Assembly (NCBI GenBank): GCA_030248295.1
Contig: JASANH010001563.1
Span: forward strand, 434,001-498,000
Source: Mesodorylaimus sp. YZB2_4
Taxonomy: Eukaryota; Nematoda; Enoplea; Dorylaimida; Dorylaimidae
Direction: 5' to 3'
Length of the DNA: 64,000 bases
The position numbers were made by a program, and so were the translations under genes. Below are positions 12,198-26,800 of the stretch, one piece after another; within the stretch, counting starts at the first letter, position 1; each line of letters begins with the position of its first letter. The notes under the pieces were generated by a model. That model worked only from the letters and a program-made list of their open reading frames with translations. It had not been told where the DNA came from and did not search any database.

Positions 12198-15100
12198 TCA
12201 ATCCTTCCTGCTACGAGAAGACCTGAAAAGGAAGAGCAGCTAAATACGTAGAAAGCATGCTTGCCTTCCATATATAGATGACACGGCAAAGTAGGGCTCT
12301 TAATTTGCCCGATTACAGCAGACTACTGAGCTAATCCACGCAAGGCCCCCCCCCCCCCCAATACCTCACCTTCTCTCGTCTTCTCGGCTCTTCGTTGTCG
12401 TTTGAGAACTGCTTCCTCCGTGTTTCGACTTTTCGTTGGTGCTAATCAAAGTGGATTGCTTGCTCGAACTGCTCGACACTTTCAACTTGCGTCGTTCGCT
12501 GGTCGAGCCACTGTTACCACGATCCTGAGCCTGAGTGCTCTTGCCATCTACGGTCACACAGACTGAGTAATCGGATTAGAGGGAGAAACGCAAGTTACAT
12601 ACCTTCAACTTCCTTCTTCCTCGAAGATGAAGAATTGGGCACTGGAGACTGAGTTGACGATTTCGGACTTTTGTCACGTTTGCTGATCTAAAACAGCACC
12701 AGTCTTCCTTCCTTGCCATACCACACCTCACTGTCCCCAAACCCCGCATACCTCGGACGACTTCTTCTCGTGACGATCAATTGCCAACGCCGAGTGGCTC
12801 GACGTCCGTGGTAATTTTTCTGAACGGTCCCGCTCTCGATCCCTGCTGTCCCTGTCCGACCCATGCCTTCGTTCTGAAGAACTTTCGCGTCGATGACTCG
12901 AAGACGACGATGAAACGACTGGGGGCGGTGTAGCTGGCACTTTGTCCGCACGAGGGCTCTGTAAAGACGATATTGCATCGATGCTTGCAGTGGCACTTGA
13001 ATTTTGGAATGATGACAAATGGGGAAGATGATTGAAACCACATCGGCACCCGACCGTCGATACAATGCATCAGCTGAAATTAACGTTCACCGTCACCGCT
13101 CACCTGATCTTCAACTTTACGTCGCTTCGATTCTGCAAATGACACAATTCAATTATTAATTTATGACCAATCAGTAATTACCCAGTCTGCCAATGCCGTT
13201 TGCACCAATTATCCCGCCCAAATCTTCAAATAAGCCAAGCTAATCAACGACTTACTGGGCTCGGCCTCCTCCACTTTTTCCGCCGTTTTTTTGGACGATG
13301 CCCGTTTTGGCGACCCATCCGCGGCGGTCGATTGCTGTTGAGCCTTATTCCCAGCCGATGCCCCATTCGGATTCGTAGTTCCACTATCCGACGCTGCGTC
13401 TATCGATCTCCTCGACCGTTTCGCCTTCGGTTCACCATCAGGAGTAGTCTGCGGTTGAGTCGCCGATGGTCGAGCTGTGCCGCTGCCTCCATTCACACTG
13501 CTCGATGCTGCCGGTGCTGGCGAGGATGGTGTCGCTTGCGATTTCTGCACTTGCTGTTGCTGTTTCGATTTTTTATCCGATGTGGCAGAGTCTGCAGGGC
13601 GTGTAATCGCAGCTGAAAATTAAACCACTCTAATATTTTTGTCCAATTATTGCAACGCATTCTTCCCTCCCAAAATCAGAGTCTTTGCTCACCCGAAGTA
13701 TGCTCTCCATCAGCTGCTGCTTCTGAGTTCTGAGTCGCCGTCGGTTTCTTCGCCACAGCAGTTGTTGTCTTGTCCTTGCGCAGCGTTATTTTTGCTCCAG
13801 CGCTTGCTCCAGTCCTAAATGAATCCTATGTGTACTGATTATACTCCTTAATCAAGTAGCCTCCGCTCACTTGCTTGCCGCCGGTGCCGTACTCGCAGCC
13901 GCCGGTGCAACTCCGTTCTCCGTTTTCGCCTTTGACGCTTCGGTCGCTGACGATGAAGCCGCTTGAACGGGCCTGCTGGAGCCTCCACTTCCGGCCGATG
14001 CAGGTGCAGGTTTCTCCGACACTGCCGCCACTGCTCGTCCTTTCGTGCTCACTTGAGTCGATGTTCCCTGCAGTCAAACTCCAATTCCGCCCCCAGCCAA
14101 CCAACAGTCGCAAACGCTTACCGTTTTCTCTTTGTGATGCACATCCGATCCCATCAAAAGCGGCCCCTTCCTCACTTTCAGTTTGCCCCAGTAGCTGATT
14201 GAAAAAGACCTGGAATTGCAATTCACATCACCCAATTTCACTTTTACCTCGCCGCCAGAATATGCAGATCCTGTCGTTTCTCTTTTTCCTCGTCTCGAAT
14301 TTGCACAACCTTCTTTTCGATAACATTCGTAAATGTGACAGAATTCGGATACTGTGGCAAAATCTACAAAATAAATCTACTCTAGCATTGATCTAAAAAT
14401 TAAACAAAAACATCACAAACTTTTCTCAAAATAAGCAGAGCGTTTCGCACAGGAACGAACGATGACGATTGCATGGCCGTAAGGAACGTCTAAAACCAAC
14501 TTCTCGCTTTCTTTTCCCGCACAAACCAAACATCGAAGCAGATTCTTGCCCTGGTCAGTTTAAAATGCCATTTGTGCACGACGTGACGAAACGTTTCAAA
14601 ATCCACCAAACTGTTTGCCGGATCCGCTTCATTCGCCGGGTTTCGAAATCGTGTAATAAATCCAGGAAAATTCGTGCATTCCTACAAAACACGCGTGCAA
14701 GACCCCAAGCAAAGGACGCCAATTTTTTACCTTCTCAAACGTTTCCTGGTCCTTCCACCAATGCATCACCGTCTCCAAGGCAGCGCACATGAAGAGACCA
14801 TAATGATTCGCTTCATTCTCCGACAACGAAAACAAAATGGGCCCCAAATCGCAGAAGATCTAAATAAAGGGCACGAGTCGTTATCTTCGTCGTAAGGCTA
14901 GACAGCTAAACACTTACCCGATCGTAGCAAATCAGTGTCGTAAAACTGGGCGTCTTAATACGATGTAAAACTTGTATGAATTTAGCCGCGTACAACGCGT
15001 CCACATCGGAGAACATGATTCGAGGGAGTAAGCACACTTGCAAGAACTGTGCAATCGAGGCGTTCCTGGCCGCTTCTATATATAAACCCTCACGCTTGTC

Positions 15101-18100
15101 AGTAACTGAGACCCTAAATCCTATCAGCTTAGAGGGGCATTTACTCGAAGGAAACCATTCTTGTTTTTCCTCCATTAATTGCGCCATAACTCGCTCGACG
15201 TGCTCGTGCTGTCTGCGCTGTTCGTCTGCCAGTTTGCTCTCTAACTGCTGACATCGTTCCTTCTCTTTTCGTCTCTTCGCATCGCTAAGTTCACGTGATT
15301 CGTCCGATTGTTGAACTTGCTTCTTCAAACGCTCAATCTCCCGTTCATAGGCTGACACAGGCACACTCAAGTCGTACATGTTCAACATCCAGAATACGCA
15401 GAATATTCTCGGCCTGAAAAATAAAGCGCTTATTAAACTTCGACTGGGAAAGGGCTCTTAATTTGAGACGAGGCACACAATAACTTGAGCCTTGAGCGGA
15501 AATGGAACATCGCGCATCTTGGATTACCAGCCCAGAATCTTGCTCAGACAGCTTGAACAGTGATTCCAAAGGGGGGGGGGTCGATTCCCGCTTCAGATTC
15601 TTGTGAATGTATCTTGTCAGCGCTTACTACTGGAATAACCCACAGTGACTGCCTCTGCCCCGTGTGATCACAGCTAACCTACGAAGAGAGGGATAAGTAC
15701 TATAGTACACATGCCAATCCTAGAACTGCTCTATCCTCACTAAGGCTATTCCCTATACTTCTCTACAAATACATAATCTCATTTCAACCCACCTTCCCCT
15801 TCACCCTTCTCGCCACTTACTTCATATCTACCCACGTTTTGGCCGGAAACACGTTCGCTAATTCGCTCGACAACGGACCAAACACAAATTCCCACGCGGA
15901 CTTGTAATGTTGCAGCTGAAAAAAATAGTTCCTCAGGCCTCTACCACCCACATAAGACAAGACAATTTACCTTTCTCTCCTGATTTAAAGTAATCTTATT
16001 CGATCGATCGGCTTTCTTCAGCTCTTCATATTTCGCCTGGAATGGGCCCAAATAAATTAGTGCTCACTCCTACTCCCCAGTAACATTTACTTACCAAAAT
16101 CTTATACGCATAAGCTGGTCGAGAGAGAAACATTGCCGTTTCTGGGGCTAAATGATACGACGATATCAAATCCGGAGCCGACGGCATTCGTTTCACGTAG
16201 TCCTCGGATTTCAGGCTCGAAGCCAGAAAATCGCCAAACTGAACGAGTGTATCTTGGCACTAAAACAAACCATCTGACACCGCGCCCATCCGGCCACCTC
16301 CCACCATCTCACTTGATCCAACATTTGCCCGGCCAATTTAAGATGCAGTCTCTCTCCTTCATTGAACACGATACATCCTCGTTGTTGGCCCATCAGAATG
16401 CACAAACTGACCACCAAATCCTCTTGCAGCAAAGCGTCCTTCAGTCGATTCGCCGATCGTTTCGTATTTCGTACTTGACCAAAATTGCCAGCTTCCGATT
16501 TCAGGGTATCGCCACCACTCAACGCTTCCAGCTGCTCCCGAGTCAATCCGCTCGTGGTCTCCACGCCACTCATATTCTCGATGATTTGACGCAATACCAA
16601 CAAGTCGAAACTTTTGCCGCTTTTCAACTGATTAGCCACGTATTGGAGAATACCCGTCAACTCGATGTTGTATTTCTTGCACACGCTGCCCACGAATGTT
16701 GCTAAACTCTGCAGCCACGGCGACAAGGTCGCATCAGATACTTTCAACTTTTCTTTTTCAGGACTCGACAAATGCTCTATTATGCTATCTGAAAACCAAA
16801 CCATCAATTTCGGAATACCAATCCTAAAAAATCATATGATTACTCACATGCAAGAGCATCGTAACTCAAGTTGGTCAAATATTTTAGTGAATCGACCACG
16901 GGTCCAATTAAATTTTCAAATTGCTGAATTTGATTCAGAATATAGTCGAATACTGCAGTGGCGCACGAATGGCTTAACTTGCCCAACTGACGACCAGTTG
17001 TTTTCGTTGTTTCTTTGCTTACACGTCTAAAATGCCAGACATGCAACAAATACGTCCAGAATTGGAGAATACTACGCTTACTTCATAATATATCTAGCTT
17101 TTCCGATCGTCTCTCCTTTGGCGATTATCAAAATCGGATGTCTCTTCTCGTGTTCTCCTTTCAACCGTCCGTACATACGAAATCTACAATCCAAGAAGGC
17201 ACATTATCAATCAGCATATACGAAACAGTTGCCTCACTTACCTCGTCGTATACGGGAACTGGCTCAACAAAGACCACAATTCCTCCGACATTGGACAATT
17301 ACTTCGCAGACGACCCAGCGAAGGCAAAAGGACGTCTTCGCAAATGTCAAAAATCAATGCAGGATCAATCTCCCCCGGTTCGGTTTGACATGCTACCTGC
17401 AAAGGCAGCAGCACAAGCAGTGCATTTAAGCAGGCATCAGACTGAACCAGCTCACCTTGGCGTACGCCGCACAACATAATCGTATTAACTTCGTCATTAA
17501 AACTGGATCGATTGACAAATGAGGTCCTAAGTAGGTAGCTATGGGTAACACGTCCCGTACAAAATCTGCCAACGACGCCACTTTGTTCTCGCCGTCCGTT
17601 GAATCCGACCGGCAAGCAGCAATGCAATATCCGGGACAAAATCTATGACAGGAAAAAAGTAAAATGGATCCATCGAATGCCCATAATTCAACAGGCGTGC
17701 TTACTTTTCGTAAACACCAGAAATCATAGAATCGATCATCCGACACAAGGAACTCGCCACACTCGCGTGTCTGACGGCATAGAATTCAGGCAACCGATCC
17801 AGCAAGTACTTGGCCTCCTTCCACGCGTCCAAACGTAGTAATGCTTGCGTCAAACCGATCTTCTGATTACTCGTTGATGTCGGCTGAACCGGCACATCGA
17901 TTGGTCAACTTTGCTACCCTGTTCTAATCTTACACATACCTGTTCTCCAGAACCAGCGTCTTCTGGATTGGCTTCGTTTGGATCCCAGTCAGGACCCAAG
18001 GCCGAACACGATAACGTTTTGCAACGAGCATTAGCCGCTTCCAAGACCTCTCTGTGTTCGACCAAGATCGGATCGACTTTTGGAGAAAGCTGAAAAGTAA

Positions 18101-19796
18101 AAAAAACATTTTGATCGACTAGGCCTACGACTCACTGACCAGGGCGACCTACGTAAGAACACAGCTCTGCAATATCGATCATTCCGTGACTGATCAATAC
18201 AGCCGCCAAGAGATACAAGGACGCCGGTGCGCTCACTGCTGCCGCCGCGGCTCGTTTAGCCGTGTAGAATGTGAATTTGAATCCAATAATGTGACATAAG
18301 TCGTCGGAATTTGGTTGATACGCTTTCAACAGCTCGATGTAATAGGATACGACGTCGGACTGAGCCACGTTCTTAAATACTGGAATCTCGTCCAGAGCAG
18401 ATTCAAAACATTCCAAAATAATATCTAACGCGCGGTTCGGGTCCAAATTGAATTGACCTGCAACGTAGGTTTGTCAAAAAAGGCGGTAAAATGCAAAATC
18501 TGATACTCTCATTCTATGCGAGTCCAGTACACGTGAGACAGCAAGACGAGCCATTTTTACCTATTTTTAACATGTCTAGAAACCAGAAATCTAAATAACA
18601 AATTTTTAATAAAAACCTTTCTTGACTTGTAAGACGAACTGACTATGTTTCAAATCAGCATTTTAGTTTTCACAGTGGAGATATACAAATTTTATGATTT
18701 ACCTGGTCAGTTCCTCGATCAAGAGGAGAAAAATCCGTGAGTCCAAAAAAGTGATCAAGTCAAAATCAAGCTAGCGGCCACCAGACGAAGCTGGATATGC
18801 AGCAAGGCATCTTTAAACAATGCGAGGCGGTTTGCGCAAGAAACAAGCAGGTGACCGATATTTTTGCTCACAGACACACAATCGAACAATTTATTACGTG
18901 CCTGTTTTCAGGCACTCAAGGCTGCTAGAATGCAATCAAACCTGATAGCTTACCAATCAGACATCTCACGCGATTCAATGTTTCGACGGGCGAAATTCCA
19001 GCATCGTGATGGCTCAATTCTGTGACCAGCTTGGCATAGCCTTCGCTTTCTTCACGCAGTAAATTGAATTTTAACTGCTTGAAACTGAAACATATTCTGA
19101 CTTACGTCAGCGGAACGGAAATAAACGAGTCTGTAACTTCGTGACTTACAATAACTTCGTTTTCATTTTGACAAATTTCGTATTGACCGATGCATCGTCA
19201 TTGATCGTATCAATATTCACTTTCGCAACATCGTCCGGAATTATGCCCTACAACATAAAAACTTTTTCCAAACCTAAACTTTGGCCACGCGGCTATTAGA
19301 ACTATTGATACTAAAGTCTATGAAACTCAAATTCACGGACGGCTTATTCTTACATGCCCCATCTTCAGCAAACTTCGAGCATAAACCCATGGCCTACCTC
19401 TGCGCATTTCTTCATCAGTGCGCTGAGTCGACGTCGGGAGTCCGCATCAGTCTGCACAGCACTCACGGCCACATCTATCATTTCCAATATGTCGAACACG
19501 AAAGAAGGTGACGAATCTTTGATCGGAGAGCTTGTCTGTACAAAAAAAACCACTCCGCTCCGATGTATTCATTTTAAGCCGAAGCCATTATGTATAGCTT
19601 CCATCCTTACCAAAAGTTTACGCATTTTTTGCACCGCTTCTTCATCGTCGCTTGCGGACTTGCCGTTCTTCACACAAATTTCCAAGACTTCTTTGGCTAC
19701 AAACCAAGAAATAAGTTAAAATTAAGCCCATTTCTGCGAAGGCAACTCTAACTTACACAACTCCGCCATTTGTAAATCAGATTCCGCTGAAGTCAT
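12198..19796 (-). CDS. THOC2: THO complex subunit 2 (TREX mRNA export)
   Basis: About thirty small exons start at [13 protein letters not shown] and continue in family order. Landmarks are [17 protein letters not shown]-like residues near 18450, the phrase [20 protein letters not shown], then [54 protein letters not shown] and [18 protein letters not shown]. Next come [40 protein letters not shown] and [14 protein letters not shown]. The C-terminal third is low-complexity, rich in Ser, Ala, Lys and Arg, as in other THOC2 proteins. THOC2 is the scaffold of THO, which couples transcription to mRNA export in the nucleus. The last coding exon is probably 12222-12198 (SSRSRKD), joined in phase from 12370. 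If that intron is retained, translation ends at a TGA overlapping the donor at 12366-12368, only seven residues earlier. Confidence 0.94.
12346..12359. repeat. Poly(C) tract, 14 bases
   Basis: An uninterrupted run of C in the probable last intron of THOC2. It is one of six such tracts in the window, all within or beside introns (see also 15571, 30431, 33801, 57917 and 61538). Confidence 0.95.
15571..15580. repeat. Poly(G) tract, 10 bases
   Basis: A run of G inside a THOC2 intron, followed directly by TCGATTCCCGC. That word resembles the T-loop of a tRNA lacking one T, so the tract may sit at the edge of a decayed tRNA-derived repeat. That link is weak. Confidence 0.85.
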
Positions 19797-20666
19797 TTTG
19801 CGTGATTCCCGAATGTAGAGGGGTCAAACCGTGGCCAGTTGCTGCTCCAGGCAGCAAATCATATAATCTCGGAAATGATTAGGATATTTTGATATATTTC
19901 TAGGAGGACTCTATAAAATATAAAACAGAACAAAACGAAAATTCATAATAAACACTAATTCCACCACAGCTCGAGAAATCGAGAAACAAAACAAAAAATC
20001 ATTGTTGCCGAGCAATTCGCACTGAGGTAAAATATAGTTTCAGGAACGCTTCGGTGAATAACCATTTTATTTCACAATCTTTCACTTGCATTGGACAAAA
20101 CAACACACATCACAAATGTGGGCTACTACATCGCAGAATCAGTTCCAATGACACGATATATCGTTTCGACCCAGTCCTGTCCTTTATCCTTATATGCCCA
20201 CGTAGCACACATGTCCGTTCCCGTCCCTCCACCGTCTGCTCCTTCGAGAATGACTCCTGAGGAGCTAAAAAGTAAAGCCGCCATTGCAACACAAACCAAA
20301 CCAGCACTGCGTGGTGAGACAAGGAACGAGTAGAGGCAAATGACAAAAATAATTACTGCGAATGCTCCTCCTCTGGCCAACATGCTCCTGCCACAATTGA
20401 TCCATAACAGGCGCGTCCTCTTCATATGCCTACATAGATACAATACGCGTCAATACAATACACATACGTCTTCGTTGAACTTGCTTAGCCAGGAAAAATG
20501 AATGCAAGTTAGAAACGCCTTGTCCCTAATGACTGATTACAATTCAAAACAACGATCCCCTTACTCAACCCAACGCTTCGCATAGTACATAAAGAAGAAA
20601 AGCGCAAGAGTGAACCTGATTCTGTCTCCGTGATCCTTCAAATAACGTCGATCGAACGTTGCCAAT
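19797..20666. other. Spacer between THOC2 and SRSF1
   Basis: The right part must carry the SRSF1 3' untranslated region and the left part the THOC2 promoter. A minus-strand frame at 20126-20443 has hydrophobic stretches. It lies where the SRSF1 3' end is expected, has no recognisable family, and is not called as a gene. SRSF1 3' regions are long and regulatory in other animals. Confidence 0.4.
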
Positions 20667-21769
20667 TCACGATTTCGATCGTTTGCTAGCTCGCCTATTG
20701 TGAGAACGAGAGCGGGAACGAGACGAGCTCGAAGTGCTGCTGCGAGAGGCCGAACGAGAACGGGATCGCGATCGACGGGCCGGCGAATAAGTTGGCGAAC
20801 CTCGACTGCGCCTGGGTGGAGTAGATCGTGAACGAGAACGTGAACGACTGCGTGAAATGCTTCGACCGTTTCGTTCTGCGGCACTCCCAGTATCCTCTCG
20901 GACACGAACATACGTCACTTCTCCCTGAAAAAATATGAGGGAACTGAAAGGCCTATTCCGATCAAGTCCAGAAAAGCTTACTTCGTGCGAACGAAACTTG
21001 GAATCGTCTAATTTTCGCAATGCATATTTCATATCATCGTAACGCAAAAATTCTACAACGCCGCAACCGTCCTTGAACACGTCTGCGTAGCAAACGTCGC
21101 CCGCTTCCCTCATGTGATCCTTCAAATCTTGCCACGAACCAGTTGGAGGCAACCCTGGAACAGGAAAAGGGAAGTTACCTCCAGTGAAAAACTCCTGCGC
21201 TGTTCTCCGCCAAAATGCTTCCCCGTTCTGGATTTGACGATTGTAAACCGAGTTTGAAATCCAGCAATATATAAAGAGCCTACGCATTACTGTGCGATCC
21301 TACAAAGCCCACTCCAAAGCCCGGCGACGTACCTGACACCAGCACTCGATAACTAGTCCTCCTGGTTCCTCCAAACCCGCCACTCCTTCCTCCTCCATTT
21401 CGACCACCACTACCACGGGAATTACTGCCGTTAGCTGAACTGCCACCACGAGATCCGTTTGTTCGAGGAAATTCAACACGCAATCGATATCCATCGTAAT
21501 CGTAACCGTCTCGATCACGAACAGCATCTTCCGCGTCTCTGAAAAAAAACAACGACATGGCTACCAAATTTTTACAAAATCTTATTCTAAATTTACCTCG
21601 CATCATCAAATTCGACAAACGCAAACGGCGGACCTTTCTTGTTTTTCAAATCGACGAAAGCGATTTTGCCATATTTTGAAAATAAATCTTCGATATCTTT
21701 GCTTCGAATATCTGGAGGCAAGTTGCCCACGTAAATACGTGATTCGCTGTTTTTATTCCCGTACGACAT
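20667..21769 (-). CDS. SRSF1: SR splicing factor SRSF1 (ASF/SF2)
   Basis: Four exons (21769-21597, 21538-21333, 21154-20982, 20924-20667) give 269 residues. The first RRM begins [20 protein letters not shown] and continues [17 protein letters not shown] glycine- and serine-rich hinge follows. The second, pseudo-RRM carries the [20 protein letters not shown] signature that distinguishes SRSF1-type proteins. The tail is an RS domain beginning [13 protein letters not shown]. The protein binds exonic enhancers and promotes splice-site choice, and also acts in mRNA export and translation. It is divergent from the LC8 gene, with 643 bases between the two starts. Confidence 0.96.
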
Positions 21770-22412
21770 CGTTGATTATGTCGAACAAATAAAAGTTTTG
21801 TTGTATAAAAACCAAAACACTTTCAAAAATCTGATAGAAAGAAGCTTGTTTGAGCGAACAGCGCTTACCGTGTGCGCTCCCTTGTTGCGAGTGGACCATT
21901 TCGTTTTGCTGACAAAAAATGTTTAGACCGCCCATAGGTGTGGCTACGGGACGCGGCTAAACGGACTCGGCTAATAGACCAATCAGAAGAGGGCGCAAGA
22001 TCGAATCGAGAACGTTCAAAACCGGAAAACGTCCAATCGAAAGTAGTGGAACAAGAATAACGATCAGGTCTGTCATTTGGCCGTTGCCGGACGACCGAAG
22101 ATAGGTGGGCATTGTTTCGTTATTGACCGAATCATTCTCCAAGAGAACACTTCTCCCTTTGTGCCTCAATTCTTGCGCTTTTACTCTGGTCGACACCACG
22201 TCGTGGCTATATTCACCAAGTTGGAAAGTAAGCTAACGGGCGAAAGTTTAAATTTTTAAATTTTTGTGACATGATTGTCTTGTTTTTTAATTTTGTGTCA
22301 CATAATTTATCAGGATGTTTCATTTTCTGACTTCTAGACTTCAATCTAAAGGACCGAGTTTCGAAATACGTATTCATCGAGTCCCGCGGTATCGCGAAGC
22401 AACCTTATCAAA
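21770..22412. promoter_or_regulatory. Shared divergent promoter region, SRSF1 / LC8
   Basis: Two start codons face away from each other across this interval, so it must contain both promoters and leaders. I see no TATA box near either start. That would fit broadly expressed genes, but this is inference. Confidence 0.5.
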
Positions 22413-23129
<717 letters not shown>

Positions 23130-23708
23130 AAAGACTATCGATTCTGGTGAGACCCATTGGAAAAACTGAAAAGATATAAATGATATAAACATATATAAAC
23201 CATGATCTGCGTCTGCTGGTTTTCTTTTTTGTTTTTTCTCAGTTTCATTAGAGCACGATCCCGTGGATGCCTTGGATAGCGTAGTCTGAGCACTCGTTTC
23301 CGTGTTGTTATCATTTCATCTATGATATAAAATGAAAATGATATTTTGCTGAGGCTTTTTGCCACCAGGCGTGGAATGGTGTGCTTTGGTGAAATGGAGC
23401 CATCACTCAAAACGGACGGTCAGCCGAGGCAGATGGTTCTAGCAGGAGGCAGGTACAGGGTGCATGGGCGGGACGAGTGGATCGATTGGCGGACGAGCCA
23501 TAAGCAGGCGTGTTGTCAAGGCGACACGGGCCTTAATAGGGATGCCAAGGCGGGTATTGGATTTGGACGAATCGATCGAGGAGCCGTCTCGGCAGCTCGG
23601 CAGTGTGCTCGCCATTCGTAGCAACAGCTCGTGCTTGGACTAAGTAATTTGGCTTTTTGGCCAGTACACGTCGTCGAGTAAATAGTACGCACGGCCGCAT
23701 TCCATTTC

Positions 23709-23716
23709 TATAAAAG
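23709..23716 (+). promoter_or_regulatory. TATA box (TATAAAAG)
   Basis: A consensus TATA box lies 148 bases before the ATG at 23857 of the histidine-rich gene. Few genes in this window have a TATA box, so this one may be more tissue- or stage-specific than its housekeeping neighbours. The functional reading is inference. Confidence 0.5.
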
Positions 23717-23856
23717 GCTGTTTGGCCTGTCCTGTTCGCTTGTGCGGGGCGGAGAATGGGAATCCAGTTCCGTCACTGATCGTGCGCCCATTCTCAACTA
23801 CTCCACCATTTCTACTCGGCACACAGCGTGACCAAGTTGGTCAAGGTCGAGTGAGG

Positions 23857-26800
23857 ATGACAATGGCTCACAGTCGGAGCAGTCCTCCCAGCGGCGGTGT
23901 GGGCTACCAAAACGAGGACGATATTAATCTCAGATTACCCTATGTGTTCGGCAGCAGTCGTCCTCGAGATTTGTCATATTTGGATTTCCTACCGGCCAAG
24001 TTACGCGTCTACAACACTCGCCTCCGTTCTATGCGAGTCAAGGGTGAGCCGACCCTCAGCGATTACCTCAAGCAAATTCGGTCGGCCCTGCCCGGCCGCG
24101 GCTCACCTGATCGACGTATTCGCGACCGGAGCGTGGACAGTGCCAGTCGATATTACGTATTCGGCAGCTCCACTCCCAGAGACCTGTCCTATCTGGAAAG
24201 ACTGCCCTGGGAATTCCGTATTTACGACGTGAAATTGGGATCGAGATCGAGGAAAGATGAGAAGCGAAGCAAGACCACTTCCTTCAGCTCAACGGGTACG
24301 TAGCCTTGTCCAAGGCACCACGTCTTACAGGGGAAGCCCGGGGTGGGTTATCACATGTTGGGTGCAGAACATTGGAGTGGATCGATTCCAGTCCCCCCTA
24401 CTCTGTCTGTGTAGAGAAAGAACAAGATGACGCAAACTTGTGCACAGCCGTATTCTCAAGGAGTGTTCACAGAGGCGCTGCCTCGCTGTACAGCCTGCCC
24501 TTCGACATGCGGGCTGCTTTGATCCTCCCTCAACCTCGTGCAGTGAAAAACCCCAATGCGTAACGTGTCTCCTTGTCAACAGCCAGCAGTACAATGGTTG
24601 TCCTCTCGTGGCCGCATGGCATCAACTTCAATCACCCTGCCCGACGCTCATCCATCACCACACCGTGTACAGCATATTTCACTTTTGTAATTCACCCTTT
24701 CAATATTGAAATAGTAGCCATTTTGACAAATGCACTCTCGCCGTGCACTGAACTGGGTCATTTACCAGTTCAAGGCCGTTGCAAAAAGGCGTGCACGACA
24801 CTGGCGTCCCGTCTGTCCCACTTGGACCATGGGCACAGATCGTATCAGCCTCGCACAAAAAGTTCGGCAAAGTTCACAGTTGGAAACTGGCCTTTTTGTG
24901 CGCCTGGCCCACACGTGGCCCACAGGGGATCCCTCCTCGAATCAGTATTCAAACCACTTATAGAATCCAAATTGACTTTTTGATATCGGCATGCGCCTTT
25001 CTCAGAAATCCCCGCCGCACTAGAAGAGGCTCATTAGAAAGCTAGACCCTCGTTCTAGGTTCAAATGGACGCCACGGCGGACGGAGAACGTCATCGCTCA
25101 ATATGCTCGATAGCCCTTCTCCCAACGGCAAACTCGAACATCAGGCCACCACTAGGACTGCACGCTCGCAGTCCAGGGGCAGACGCGAGCCGTCCCCAAC
25201 CAAACAACCCATTAGACAGTCACCAGTCAATAAGAAACAAGCCCCGACCCCGTCTCGCCCTGCGACGGCCACCAACGGAGGTGAGACGTGTTGTCTACAA
25301 GACTCTCCCCCTTCTAGAACGTTGCCCATCCGACCCGATGATCTAAGCTCCGCAGTGTCTCGCACCAGGCACCCCATCGATCAGTTGTCCTCTCTTTACA
25401 CATCTGTTTTTCTAGGCGCTACGCAAAAGATGGCCGTGATTCGGCCCAAAGCTAATGGCACTCCCAAATCGAAGGCCGCACCAGCACAGACGCCCATATC
25501 GGCCCCGATCCAAGTCCACTGTCCGAGCGCCTCGCCCAGCAGTTCAGCCCCGCAGTCTCACGAGCTGACCACATTCGAGGCCTCTTCTCCCACCAGTGAC
25601 GAATTCTTCGTGGTGCCCAACATGGGGCTCGAAGCGGACACTGGCAACGGACACTCGGCCCACGATCACGTGGATATTTCTCCCAACACCATTCTGAAGA
25701 CCATGGAAGACGTGCATCACGTGGTCACCAACACAAGCATCGAGACCAGTCAACGTGGGAGCGTGAAAGAGGAGCATACCTTCGAGGAGGGCGACTACCA
25801 AGAGCACATCGAACATGCCAAGGTCAGGTTCGAGGGGGCCCGTGAGAGTCAGCACGAGGACACCGAAGGACACCCTCACGGCTCCCATGAGACCGAAACG
25901 GGTCCCCGCACAGATTCGACTCAGCATGGAGCTACCACGAATGATTACCCAATCGATAACACTGATCACGGATCATCAGTCCACGAGCAATCGATCAATG
26001 TTGACGGGCACGGAATGGGTGGTCGTCAAAGTCAAAGCGAGGTCGATCACGGAGACGTGACTGCTCACATTGTCGGGGGCCACAGTCACGAAGTTAGCCA
26101 CCATCATCGCGAACAGATCGATGATCTCCCAGCTGACAAGACAGGCCACCTGGACGAAACGGACAGCCGGGAAAGCAGTCCCATTGAACACCACGGCCAC
26201 GAAGACGTCCAAGGTCACGGCCACCATGATCGAAGTGATCACGCACTGATAGGTCACAGCACTCATCATGATGAGCTTGACCACCGCCTCCACCAGCACC
26301 AAGAAGAGATCTTCAAGCAACACACTGATCACCAGTCGGATGGTACTGATCAACGCACTCATGGACCACAAAGTATCGGTGCACCTGATCACTATGATCA
26401 CAGGTCGATGATCAGTGATCAGTATGAACAGCACGAAGAAAGGCGACGTGGCGAGTACGAACAGGCCAGCCACATTCTGCATCAAGAAGACAGCACCCAC
26501 CAGGAGGACGAAGTCCACCACGCACAACCCAGTCACCACGAGGAGCCCGAAACGACGGTTCAACACATTCAATATGTTCACCAGGAGCCCGTTCAGTCTC
26601 CCCAATTCGATCACCCTGATCAACGTGGCGAGCACGAAGAAATCCACGATCACTCCAGCGATGGCCATCTCCCCATTGGTCAGCTGATTGATAACCACAA
26701 CCACGTTGACTACCCAGGCGACCACCACGAACAACACGTGCATTTCGCATCGCCACCCAGCATCACCGTGGACGAGCCCTGTCTCCAAGACGAGATCCAG

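Noticed and set aside
23722-23856. N-terminal extension of the His-rich protein
   Set aside because: The open frame has no ATG before 23857, and the TATA box at 23709 leaves this stretch as the probable 5' untranslated region.
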